From: Bacteroidota bacterium
Lineage (GTDB): Bacteria > Bacteroidota > Bacteroidia > Palsa-965
Length of the DNA stretch: 64,000 bases
NCBI GenBank assembly: GCA_020402865.1
Contig: JADBYT010000008.1
Span: 124,001-188,000 of the forward strand
Reading direction: 5' to 3'
Shown: piece by piece, positions 50,304 to 57,982 of the stretch
Numbering within the stretch: the first letter of the stretch is position 1
Layout: every line of letters starts with the position of its first letter
Notes under the pieces: generated by a model
Seen by the model: only the letters and a program-made list of their open reading frames with translations
Told to the model about the DNA's origin: nothing
Database searches by the model: none
Position numbers and translations under genes: made by a program

Positions 50304-50791
50304 TGTTTTTCGCCTCTTTTCTCTCTCTTTTCACCTCGTGCAGCGCACAGGTAAGCAGCGGCAGCTACAACGCCATGCTCAAAACACTGCTCAGCCACAG
50401 CGTTCCCGAAATCACCGTCGATTCACTCGAAAAATGCGTAGGCAGTGTTACCCTGCTCGATGCCCGCGAAACCGCCGAATTCAATGTGAGCCACATCGCA
50501 AACGCCCGCCACGTGGGTTACGATAAGTTCAACATGCAAACCGTGGCCGGCATCGCCAAAGACCGGCACATTGTAGTGTACTGCTCCGTAGGCTACCGCA
50601 GCGAAAAGATTAGCGAAAAACTCAAAGCCGCCGGCTATACGCATGTATCTAACCTCTACGGTGGCATTTTCGAATGGGTAAACCAGGGCAACAATGTGGT
50701 TGACAACAGCGGTAAGCCTACTGCAAAAGTGCATGCCTACAGCAAAACCTGGGGTGTTTGGCTTACGAGCGGAGAAAAAGTGTATAAGTAA
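50303..50791 (+). CDS. Rhodanese-like lipoprotein
   Basis: A 162-residue exported protein. ATG 50303 overlaps the hydrolase stop (TAATG); an ATG at 50288 is in frame but less likely. The signal peptide FFASFLSLFTSC ends in a lipobox with Cys13. The single rhodanese domain (about 45-150) has VTLLDARETAEFNVSHIANA, the active-site loop VVYCSVGYRSEKISEKL with catalytic Cys in YCSVGYRS, and NLYGGIFEWVNQG. Rhodaneses of this kind transfer sulfane sulfur, or use the loop to bind other groups. It is unusual to find one as an envelope lipoprotein coupled to a glycoside hydrolase. Role unknown. Confidence 0.88.
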   Translation: MFFASFLSLFTSCSAQVSSGSYNAMLKTLLSHSVPEITVDSLEKCVGSVTLLDARETAEFNVSHIANARHVGYDKFNMQTVAGIAKDRHIVVYCSVGYRSEKISEKLKAAGYTHVSNLYGGIFEWVNQGNNVVDNSGKPTAKVHAYSKTWGVWLTSGEKVYK

Positions 50792-50792
50792 A

Positions 50793-52274
50793 TTATCTGC
50801 GATTCTGGCTCACCGAGTAATAAAACACCGCACCGAATCCTCCCGCAAGCATTACATGAAACGGCAGCAAACCATAATCGCCAAGCCGGATGCCGGTAAT
50901 AATACCATATATAAAATACAGCATCAGTAAAGCCTCTGCCAGCACCAGCGGCGTAAACGCATTGCGCACATACACATTCCCCGCCCAGCCATCGGCATCC
51001 GTATTTATGTTGAATTTAGGCGTGCGTACAAAAGGCGTTTTACGCCCTGCATAACCTTCAATCACAGCCACTGCATTGTGCAGCGAAAGCCCCATCGACA
51101 CGGATAAAAAAAGCGGAAAGCTGCACAAAAAATGCCACACACCTTTGCCCTGTGCTTTATAATAATTCCGGCTCGATACATAGTACAAACCGCCAAGCAC
51201 CACAAAACTCAGCAGAAACAACGTTGCCACCATAAACAAGGCATTGAGGGCGGGAAAATGTTGCTTCGCGAATAATAACGGCACACTCGTAAGTGAGGTT
51301 ATAACCACACTTATAAAAACTGCACTATTCAGTAAATGCAATATACCATGCCATTTTTCACCAAACGAAAAACGCGACCGGAGCACATTTCCGATATGTT
51401 TCCGGGCTACTTCTGCGCCGCCTTTTGTCCAGCGATATTGCTGTGATTTGAGCGCACTCATTACCGGCGGCAATTCAGCCGGTGAAACTACGTCTTCGAG
51501 ATACACAAACTTCCAGCTCTTCAATTGGGCGCGGTAACTCAGGTCAAGATCTTCGGTAAGTGTATCAGCTTCCCAGTTGCCGGCATCAAGTATGGTTTTT
51601 TTGCGCCAGATTCCGGCTGTGCCATTGAAATTGATAAAACCGCCCATGTTCCGGCCTACCTGCTCTACGGTAAAATGCGCATCCAGCGCAAAAGCCTGCA
51701 GGCGGGTAAGCATACTGTAATTGCGGTTAATATGTCCCCAGCGTGTTTGTACCATGCCGGTTTGCGGGTCGGCGAAATAGGGGATCGTTTTTTCGAGAAA
51801 ATCTTCACCCGGCACAAAATCGGCATCAAAAATGGCCACAAACTCCCCTTTCGCTGTTTCCAGACCGTATTTCAGCGCACCGGCTTTAAACCCTTCGCGG
51901 TTGCTGCGGCGCAGGTGTACAATGTCCACACCTTTCATTTTCCATTCAGCCGCTTTCGCTGCAATTATGGCCGTAGTTTCGTCGGTCGAATCGTCGAGCA
52001 CCTGTATTTCCAGCAGTTGTTGCGGATAGCGTATGCGGCACACGGCATCAATAAGCCGTTCAGCCACATACTGCTCATTATACACCGGAAGCTGAATGGT
52101 CACGTGCGGTCTCAGCGTTTCATCGCGCAGGTAAACGTCTTCGGGCCTGCGTTTGTGCAGATAACGCCAGAGCAGCTGTGCCTGCGAAATGCTGTATAAA
52201 CTCACAAACAACAACCCCAGGCCATACATGCACACACAGGCCAGCAAAAACACATCAGTCAATGTATTGCTCAT
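50793..52274 (-). CDS. Membrane family 2 glycosyltransferase, cellulose synthase-like
   Basis: A 493-residue inner membrane enzyme. An N-terminal helix is followed by a GT-A domain with HVTIQLPVYNEQYVAERLID, LEIQVLDDSTDETTAI, the metal motif AIFDADFVPGEDF, acceptor ED in TLTEDLDLSYRAQL, and QQYRWTKGG (Q-x-x-R-W). Four to five C-terminal helices complete it. These are the motifs of processive or single-addition synthases (cellulose synthase A, ceramide glucosyltransferase-like). The gene is the last of the minus-strand operon with the DUF547, FAD oxidoreductase and 4Fe-4S genes; spacing to the 4Fe-4S gene is 11 bases. What it makes is unknown. The organism's outer membrane glycolipids would fit. 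Confidence 0.9.
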   Translation of the reverse strand: MSNTLTDVFLLACVCMYGLGLLFVSLYSISQAQLLWRYLHKRRPEDVYLRDETLRPHVTIQLPVYNEQYVAERLIDAVCRIRYPQQLLEIQVLDDSTDETTAIIAAKAAEWKMKGVDIVHLRRSNREGFKAGALKYGLETAKGEFVAIFDADFVPGEDFLEKTIPYFADPQTGMVQTRWGHINRNYSMLTRLQAFALDAHFTVEQVGRNMGGFINFNGTAGIWRKKTILDAGNWEADTLTEDLDLSYRAQLKSWKFVYLEDVVSPAELPPVMSALKSQQYRWTKGGAEVARKHIGNVLRSRFSFGEKWHGILHLLNSAVFISVVITSLTSVPLLFAKQHFPALNALFMVATLFLLSFVVLGGLYYVSSRNYYKAQGKGVWHFLCSFPLFLSVSMGLSLHNAVAVIEGYAGRKTPFVRTPKFNINTDADGWAGNVYVRNAFTPLVLAEALLMLYFIYGIITGIRLGDYGLLPFHVMLAGGFGAVFYYSVSQNRR

Positions 52275-52285
52275 TGCCGCAAAGA

Positions 52286-53689
52286 TCAGGATAATCCGTT
52301 CAGCTTTATACCGTCGTTACCAATACTGATCGGATTGTCGTTTATGCGGCCTTCTTCGGGTCCGTTTTCGAGTTTGAGTACGCCGCGCGGACAAACCGCT
52401 GCACATATTCCGCAACCTACACACGATGCACGTACAATATTCTGGCCTTTCTGCGCGTAGGCCCGCACATCAATTCCCATTTCACAATAGGTTGAGCAAT
52501 TGCCGCAGGAAATGCATTGCCCGCCATTGGTGGTAATACGGAAACGCGATTTAAAGCGCTGAATAATGCCCATGTAACCTGCAAGCGGACAACCAAAGCG
52601 GCACCACACGCGGCTTCCAAGCACCGGATAAAATCCCACACCAATTACGCCCGAAAAAGCTGCACCAATAAAAAACGCATACGGCTGCTGGAAATACGTG
52701 TAAATACTCAGCCCGAAAATTTCCGATTTGCCGGAAAAATAACCGTAAAGCGTGGCCGCTGTCATAATCACTACCAGCGCAAGCACACCGTGTATCATCC
52801 AGCGTTCAAACTTCCATGCAGAAACTTTTTTCGATGAAAGCTGACGGAACGGATCGCCTGCCGTTTCGGCCAGTCCGCCGCAACCACACACCCACGAGCA
52901 GTACCAGCGCTTCCCCGCAAAATAAGTAATTACCGGAGCTCCGATCAGAAACAGAGCTATGCCGGCCACCAGAAACAAACGTCCCAGCGCACCACCTTCC
53001 AGCATGGCATTCAGGTGCCAGTCGTGAAAGAAATAATAATTCAGTGGCCAGATGTTTTTGATGTCTTTGGCAAAGTAAGCCTGCCCGGTAGTAAGCCCTT
53101 CGAGAATTTCGGGAATGAGATACGCCAGAAATAATTGTGATGCAATTACTACCGATGTACGGATAAGCTGATAGCGGTTGTGCCGGTACTTGAGCATAAA
53201 CTTAATGCCCAGCGCCAGTATAGCCACTGTGTAAAGTGTACCATATACAAACCACTGCGAGGTGGAATTGCTGCCGCTGAAAAAACGTTTCAGCGGATCA
53301 AACAGGGCAATAAGTCCGGTGTTGTTACCGTCTTTCCCCAGCCCCAGTGTTTCCGGGAACCAGTAAAGCGCCACGTAAAAAGCCGTAAGCACAATGCCTG
53401 CCACCCAGCCCCAAAGGCCCCTGTTGGTAAGCGACGATGTGAACACACCGTTGTTTTTTATTCCCGCCGGCACGTTGCGGTAAAGTGCCAGCGAATAAAT
53501 AATAACCCCGGCTACAATCCCCAGCAACGATGCAGCAAGCAAAGCCGCATTTACCGGCACCAGATGCGCCCATGCCAGCAACAAATAAACCACCGCAAGC
53601 ACAGCGAGCGCAAAACCGCCTTTTTGAGCGGCATGCACACCTTGCGGGTGCGGTTCGGATAGCGATAAACTTGGCTCAGGGCTTTTCAT
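52286..53689 (-). CDS. Membrane 4Fe-4S binding protein (NapH/RdxA-like polyferredoxin)
   Basis: A 467-residue membrane protein with about eight helices and an unusual set of cysteine motifs. CSWVCGCGG (about 264-272) and CRFGCPLAGYMG (about 372-383) match the NapH/NosR-type conserved C-x3-CP or C-x3-C-x-C motifs at the cytoplasmic face of helices. Two ferredoxin motifs follow near residues 392-430: CISCGNCSTYCEMGI and CVGCGICAAVCPRG. Such proteins carry electrons between quinol or flavoprotein partners and periplasmic reductases. Here the upstream gene (overlap ATGA) is an FAD/NAD(P) oxidoreductase, a natural electron donor. The terminal acceptor is not apparent in the operon, which is why the module merits attention. 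Confidence 0.9.
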   Translation of the reverse strand: MKSPEPSLSLSEPHPQGVHAAQKGGFALAVLAVVYLLLAWAHLVPVNAALLAASLLGIVAGVIIYSLALYRNVPAGIKNNGVFTSSLTNRGLWGWVAGIVLTAFYVALYWFPETLGLGKDGNNTGLIALFDPLKRFFSGSNSTSQWFVYGTLYTVAILALGIKFMLKYRHNRYQLIRTSVVIASQLFLAYLIPEILEGLTTGQAYFAKDIKNIWPLNYYFFHDWHLNAMLEGGALGRLFLVAGIALFLIGAPVITYFAGKRWYCSWVCGCGGLAETAGDPFRQLSSKKVSAWKFERWMIHGVLALVVIMTAATLYGYFSGKSEIFGLSIYTYFQQPYAFFIGAAFSGVIGVGFYPVLGSRVWCRFGCPLAGYMGIIQRFKSRFRITTNGGQCISCGNCSTYCEMGIDVRAYAQKGQNIVRASCVGCGICAAVCPRGVLKLENGPEEGRINDNPISIGNDGIKLNGLS

Positions 53690-55044
53690 GTATGTTGCGG
53701 GCGTTTGAAAATTTGTGTCCAGCTTTTGGCTTTTGCCACCACTTTTATGCCGGTCTGGGCGGTAAAGGCGGCGGCAATATCCGCTTCAAAAGTTTTGTAA
53801 AATTCGGGGTCAAAATTGGCACTGGCGAGATTTTCGAGAGCGTGTGCCACATTTACTCCTTCGCGCAGCCAGCGGTCAACCAGCTCGTGGCGCAGGCGCA
53901 TACCAAATACATTAATACCGGTGAGGCGTTTTGACGCGGCATCGTACACCGCGCGGAAACTTATTTTGCCGCTAGCATGCTGCCAGTAAAAGCTGCTTTC
54001 GTTCTCGCCCGCATTGGCTTTTACATCGCCGTAAGTCTGGTATTCGATGTCGAAGAATTTGGCCGAATTGAACCAGGGGCCCGGCGCGTATGCGGTGCGT
54101 TTAGCGGTGAGTGTAAGCGCAAGTGTTTCGCCATGAAAGCGGCCGGTGTACCAGAGTGGCTCAATGGCGCGGCGGCCGGGCGGTGGTGTGCGGTATTGGG
54201 CACAGTCGCCAATGGCATACACGTGCGGCTGATCGGTTTCAAAAAATTCGTTTACCAGAATGCCGCGCTCGCAGGCAATGCCCGACTGGCGGGCCATTTC
54301 GGCGTTAGGACTTACGCCCACGGCAATGCCGGCAAACTGGCAGGCAATTTCTTCGCCCTGTGTGGTAACAGCTGCACGCACGCGTCCGTTGCCGTCGGGC
54401 AGAAGTGCTTTGAGCTCGGTATTCAGGCGCAGGTCAATGCCGTGCTCGCGCAGGTGGCGGCTTATAAGCGCAGCTTCTTCGGCAGGCAGCACGTTTCGCC
54501 AGAACTCGTTTTCGCGCACCAGAAAGGTTACGTGTATGCCACGTGCATGCAGCATTTCGGCCATTTCCACACCAATCAGGCCGCCGCCCACTACCACAGC
54601 ATTTGCAATGCCTTTTGTATCGGCCTCCATGCGCTGCAGGTCGTTGTAGCTGTAAAGCCCCTGCACGCCTTTGAGCTCCTGCCCCAGCCAGCCAAAGAAG
54701 TTTGATTGTGAACCGGTAGCCAGCACCAGATCGCCGTAAAACATGCGGGTGCCATCGGTAAATAGCAATTCGCGGCTGGCTGTGTTTACCTGCTGCACAT
54801 GCTTGCGCACCAGTGTAATGTTGTTTTTTGCCCAGAAATTGTCTTCGTAAGGCTTGGTATGCTCAAACTGCATGTGCCCCATGTAAATGTACATGAGTGC
54901 CGTGCGCGAAAAAAAGTAATCGGTTTCCGAAGAAATCACCACCACCGGCCGGCGGCTTCGCTTGCGTACATGCCGTGCGCAGGTTATGCCGGCAATGCCG
55001 TTGCCAATAATTACAAGTGTTTCTGAGGCCGAAGGTTCATTCAT
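53686..55044 (-). CDS. NAD(P)/FAD-dependent oxidoreductase (class I pyridine nucleotide-disulfide-like)
   Basis: A 452-residue cytoplasmic flavoprotein. The FAD-binding motif is VIIGNGIAGITCARHVRKR (residues 10-28, GxGxxG). The NAD(P)-binding motif is VVVGGGLIGVEMAEML near residue 155. The second FAD motif is YAIGDCAQYRTPP near 275. It resembles nitrite reductase NirB N-terminal or rubredoxin reductase-like enzymes and has no redox-active disulfide of the glutathione reductase type. The last 30 residues (NFDPEFYKTFEADIAAAF) are unusual. The gene overlaps the membrane 4Fe-4S gene by four bases (ATGA) and probably feeds electrons into it. Upstream, the DUF547 gene ends 29 bases before its start. 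Confidence 0.92.
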   Translation of the reverse strand: MNEPSASETLVIIGNGIAGITCARHVRKRSRRPVVVISSETDYFFSRTALMYIYMGHMQFEHTKPYEDNFWAKNNITLVRKHVQQVNTASRELLFTDGTRMFYGDLVLATGSQSNFFGWLGQELKGVQGLYSYNDLQRMEADTKGIANAVVVGGGLIGVEMAEMLHARGIHVTFLVRENEFWRNVLPAEEAALISRHLREHGIDLRLNTELKALLPDGNGRVRAAVTTQGEEIACQFAGIAVGVSPNAEMARQSGIACERGILVNEFFETDQPHVYAIGDCAQYRTPPPGRRAIEPLWYTGRFHGETLALTLTAKRTAYAPGPWFNSAKFFDIEYQTYGDVKANAGENESSFYWQHASGKISFRAVYDAASKRLTGINVFGMRLRHELVDRWLREGVNVAHALENLASANFDPEFYKTFEADIAAAFTAQTGIKVVAKAKSWTQIFKRPQHT

Positions 55045-55073
55045 GAATGTGTAGCGTTTAAATGAAATTGGCC

Positions 55074-55808
55074 TTATTCGTTCAGTGTCCAGTCGTAAGT
55101 TAAATAGTCCAGCTTCGCATTGGCATTTATTTTCACGTCTGAATACTTGTTTATCACATCAATTACAGTTTGATTCCCCTTCTTGAAATCCATCGCATAC
55201 CAATCGAAAATTTTCGACACTTTGGGCGTAGCAGCCGAAACCTGATTGCGCTTCACGTCTTTCAGAAAAGCACGCCCCTGCGCATCCAGCTGGCTTTCGA
55301 GCTTTTCGGGCGTGTAGGCTGCGTTGAGCAGAATGGGGCACGATTTTGAAGCACACACCAGCGCAAAATGAATCCGGTAATCGTTAAACTTTTTGCGGAG
55401 CTTGGTGTGTTCAATGTTGTTCAGGTCAAGTGTTTCCTTGCCAATTTTGATAAACTTAATATCCCACGGCGTATTTACAAACGGCACTTTGCCTGCAATA
55501 TCTTTTATACTCTTTACCGGATAATATTTAATAATGAGTTTAACGGTAAATGCATTGTAGGCATTTATCCAGAATGCTTTTTCCTGATTGGCGGTCCAGG
55601 AAGCATCAGGGGGATTATCGCTGAGCAGTTTCAGGTACTTGTTCAGTTCCACCGAATCGCGGATAAAGGCTTTGTAGTTAACCTTTCCATCGGCCGTTAC
55701 GTTTTTTTTGAGCAGGTTATCCCAGGCGGTATGCGCGGGGGGAGCAGCAACTAAGTTTGTCACCAGCAGTAAAAACGCGGCGGTAAAAAGCAGCAGTCTG
55801 GATTTCAT
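55074..55808 (-). CDS. Exported DUF547 domain protein
   Basis: A 244-residue protein starting at ATG 55808; the open frame continues 34 codons upstream but lacks sense. The signal peptide is SRLLLFTAAFLLLVTNLVAA (cleavage after VAA). The DUF547 domain covers the rest: NYKAFIRDSVELNKYL, the hallmark EKAFWINAYNAFTVKLIIKY, HTKLRKKFNDYRIHFALVC and SKSCPILLNAAYTPEKL, then SKIFDWYAMDF. The conserved Cys in LVCASKSCP and the Trp-Asn motif in WINAYN suggest an enzyme active site, but the reaction is unknown. In other bacteria DUF547 proteins also appear beside flavoproteins and glycosyltransferases. It is the first gene of the minus-strand operon. Confidence 0.88.
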   Translation of the reverse strand: MKSRLLLFTAAFLLLVTNLVAAPPAHTAWDNLLKKNVTADGKVNYKAFIRDSVELNKYLKLLSDNPPDASWTANQEKAFWINAYNAFTVKLIIKYYPVKSIKDIAGKVPFVNTPWDIKFIKIGKETLDLNNIEHTKLRKKFNDYRIHFALVCASKSCPILLNAAYTPEKLESQLDAQGRAFLKDVKRNQVSAATPKVSKIFDWYAMDFKKGNQTVIDVINKYSDVKINANAKLDYLTYDWTLNE

Positions 55809-55916
55809 GGCTGAATTGATTTGGTAAACGGTACATACGCAAACAAAGGCCATACCGGATTTTGGAAAGTTAGCTATTTTACAAAACTTGCACACAAGCG
55901 CATTGGTCAATTCCGC

Positions 55917-55924
55917 TATATTTA
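55917..55924 (+). promoter_or_regulatory. Near-consensus -7 box TATATTTA before the interrupted lipoprotein gene
   Basis: One base from TAnnTTTG, 19 bases before ATG 55944. If functional, the interrupted gene is still transcribed. Confidence 0.4.
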
Positions 55925-55943
55925 CCTGTTATAACCTTCCTCC

Positions 55944-56843
55944 ATGAAAAAAACAGCCATCCTTTCAGCCGCTTTGCTGTCGCTTGCCTTTGCTTCCTGA
56001 GGAGGCAGCTCTCAAAAACAATCCGAAAAAGACGCTGCCAGCCGGCCGCTCTCGGCCTACGAAATTGAGCAGCGCATGAAAGACAGCCTCGCCAAGCTGC
56101 CACCCAAACCCGTTACCTTCGATGAGGCGCTGGCCGATACGCTCAGCATTGCGCATAATGTAAGCATTGAAGGTTACCTGCAGCTCCCGCAGCTTTCATC
56201 CTCCAGCGACCGTGGTCAGAGTATGAACTTCTTCGGCCGCCACAACCAGATGGATGGCAAGGATATTTATGCCACCATTCCCACCGGCTCCGGAAAAAAC
56301 AAAATGAAATCGCTGCCTAAAAACTATAAGCCGTCCGACGTATCCATTACCGATAAAAACGGCAAACCTGTGGGCCTTAACGAACGGGTGAAATTATCGG
56401 GCAGTATTTATGCCTCCAAAGATTACAGCGATCCGAAAAAATACACCCTCTTTTTCACCGTAACCGATATTTAAAAAGTGGACGAAGCCGCCGCCGATTA
56501 CCCGGCCATGAACTGGCCCGAACTTACCACCGAAGCCAGCAAGAACGAAGAAAACTACGACAAGCCTTTCTACCTCGAAGGCAAGCTCGAAGTGCCCATG
56601 TTTGTGCTCACCGGCCAGGAAATGACCATTGATCTGGTATCCGCCAAAGGCGAGAAATTTACCGTGAAAATTGTAACCGGTACAGGCAACAGCCAGATGG
56701 AAGACCTGGTGGAAAACTGGTCGCAGGCCGATGTGAAAATACGCGACAACAAAGGCGCTGTGATTTCGCTCAAAAAACCAGTGAAAGTGTATGGCGTGCT
56801 GGCGCTCGACGGGCTGCACGTAGAGGAAATTGCAGCCAAATAA
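55944..56843 (+). pseudogene. Two-domain lipoprotein gene interrupted by two in-frame stops
   Basis: A single frame of 300 codons runs from ATG 55944 to TAA 56841-56843. It contains TGA at codon 19 (55998-56000) and TAA at codon 177 (56472-56474), with no frameshift. The N-terminus KKTAILSAALLSLAFAS is a lipoprotein signal and the TGA sits where the lipobox Cys should be (LAFAS-stop-GG). After this, domain one (about 60-176; VSIEGYLQLPQ, SGKNKMKSLPKNYKPSDV, RVKLSGSIYAS) and domain two (about 195-298; FYLEGKLEVPMF, GNSQMEDLVENWSQADV, PVKVYGVLALDG) are alike and look like a tandem duplication of one beta-rich module. The second stop lies in the linker. Without recoding the product is destroyed. 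Alternatives are assembly or sequencing error, or very recent loss. Confidence 0.8.
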
Positions 56844-56937
56844 ACCGGCTTGTGATTCATTACAGCGTTGAGAACAGTTGTTTTCAGCGCTGTTTTTTTT
56901 ACACAAAACCATGCGCCGGTGTTTACGCTTCTCATCT

Positions 56938-56945
56938 TACCTTTG
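56938..56945 (+). promoter_or_regulatory. -7 box TACCTTTG of the FUSC-like gene
   Basis: Exact TAnnTTTG match seven bases before ATG 56953. Confidence 0.65.
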
Positions 56946-56952
56946 CCAAACC

Positions 56953-57498
56953 ATGACCCTGCCCGGCATCAAGCTCTCCGCCCTGCTCTACGCGGCCCGC
57001 ATTATTATCGGCTGCCTCATCACCTGGTGGTCGCTGTTTTACCTTACCGATACCAAAAAAATCTGGGCCATCATTTCGGTCATCATCGTAAGTGAGCCTG
57101 ATTTTACAAGCATCCGCCAGAGCATGGTATCGCGCATCATCAACACTATTACGGGTTGTGTGCTGGGGCTGGCTTTTATAGCCGTTTTCGGGCTTAATTT
57201 CTGGTCTATGATTGGTGCGGTGGCTGCTTCGGTGCTGGTGGCTGTTTCCTTCCCCAATTATCCCTCAAGCTGGAAACTGGCACCCGTTACGGTTATCATC
57301 ATCATGATGCCCGTTTTGCCCGATGATTTTACGTGGGACGACTCGTTGCTCACCGCGCTCATGCGCACCGGCGAGGTGCTTTACGGCAGTTTGGTTGCGT
57401 TTGTGCTGGGCTGGCTGTTTACCGAGTTTTTTAAAAAACGGTTCCCGTTGTTTGTGCTGGAGGATGAGGAGAAGGAGAAAAAGGGCGAGAATGAGTGA
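56953..57498 (+). CDS. FUSC-like inner membrane protein
   Basis: A 181-residue membrane protein starting at ATG 56953, seven bases after an exact -7 box (an upstream ATG at 56878 is not supported). It has four to five helices: ALLYAARIIIGCLITWWSLF, IWAIISVIIVSE, IINTITGCVLGLAFIAVFG, MIGAVAASVLVAVSFPN and LYGSLVAFVLGWLFTEFF, with the hallmark SEPDFTSIRQSMVSRIINT near residue 50 and a charged C-terminus (DEEKEKKGEN). This is the aromatic acid exporter/FUSC-type fold, in its short form. Larger members export hydroxybenzoates or other aromatic acids. Substrate not identifiable here. Monocistronic, between the interrupted lipoprotein gene and the palindromic element. Confidence 0.8.
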   Translation: MTLPGIKLSALLYAARIIIGCLITWWSLFYLTDTKKIWAIISVIIVSEPDFTSIRQSMVSRIINTITGCVLGLAFIAVFGLNFWSMIGAVAASVLVAVSFPNYPSSWKLAPVTVIIIMMPVLPDDFTWDDSLLTALMRTGEVLYGSLVAFVLGWLFTEFFKKRFPLFVLEDEEKEKKGENE

Positions 57499-57561
57499 TT
57501 GAAGGCGTAGGAGCGAACCATCAGTGCATTTCCAAACCGTTCGGCTCGCGCTTTCCACGCC

Positions 57562-57666
57562 AATCCGGCAGCCGCAAAAACCATCTGTTATCGCTAAACT
57601 TTCCGAGAGTTATAAACTCTCGGAAAGTTTAGGGAATTTGATTTTGGTTTTTGCGGCTGCCGGATT
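57562..57666. repeat. 105-bp compound nested palindrome
   Basis: Outer arms of 22 bp are perfect inverted repeats (57562-57583 and 57645-57666, core AATCCGGCAGCCGC). Inside them lies a second perfect inverted repeat of 18 bp (57594-57611 and 57615-57632, core CTAAACTTTCCGAG) with a 3-base loop. The element starts about 60 bases after the FUSC-like gene and ends about 90 bases before the tRNA gene. It has no coding capacity. It could be a MITE- or REP-like element, or a compound transcription terminator. Confidence 0.92.
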
Positions 57667-57709
57667 TCTGTTACAATCGCGGCTATGGATTCAAACCGTT
57701 CAGTGCCAT

Positions 57710-57745
57710 AAAAAAAATCGCCCGATCAAAAATGATCGGGCGATT
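57710..57745 (-). terminator. Intrinsic terminator of tRNA-Phe
   Basis: On the minus strand a 13-bp perfect stem (AATCGCCCGATCA with TGATCGGGCGATT), a 4-base loop and an adjacent run of T follow the tRNA gene after 7 bases. Confidence 0.9.
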
Positions 57746-57752
57746 AACCGTG

Positions 57753-57825
57753 TGGTTCGAGTCAGAATCGAACTGACGACACAAGGATTTTCAGTCCTTT
57801 GCTCTACCAACTGAGCTATCGAACC
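57753..57825 (-). tRNA. tRNA-Phe (GAA)
   Basis: A 73-base tRNA on the minus strand. The acceptor stem pairs GGTTCGA with TCGAACC and the discriminator base is A. The D-arm is AGCTCAGTTGGTAGAGC, the anticodon stem AAGGA/TCCTT with loop CTGAAAA (anticodon GAA), and the T-arm has the GTTCGATTC loop sequence. CCA is not encoded. A terminator follows directly. The gene has no mobile element attached, but the nested palindrome lies 87 bases beyond its 3' end. Confidence 0.97.
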
Positions 57826-57982
57826 AGCTTTGCCGGGGTGCAAATGTACACACAAAATTGATTTTGCAAAAAAATATCCGCTTTCCAGTGCAGCAGGCTC
57901 AATTACAGCCGATTATTTTTGATAAAAGGCCGGCCAAACTGTAATTCGTGTTAAAAACGGGGCGTTGGGGCGGCGCTGTGCG

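Noticed and set aside
55998-56000. Selenocysteine insertion at the lipobox as a firm call
   Set aside because: Downstream sequence shows no convincing SECIS hairpin by eye and the second in-frame stop (TAA) cannot be recoded the same way; kept only as a finding.
57710-57745. Part of the nested palindrome
   Set aside because: Its arms are unrelated to those of the compound palindrome and it fits perfectly as the terminator of tRNA-Phe.
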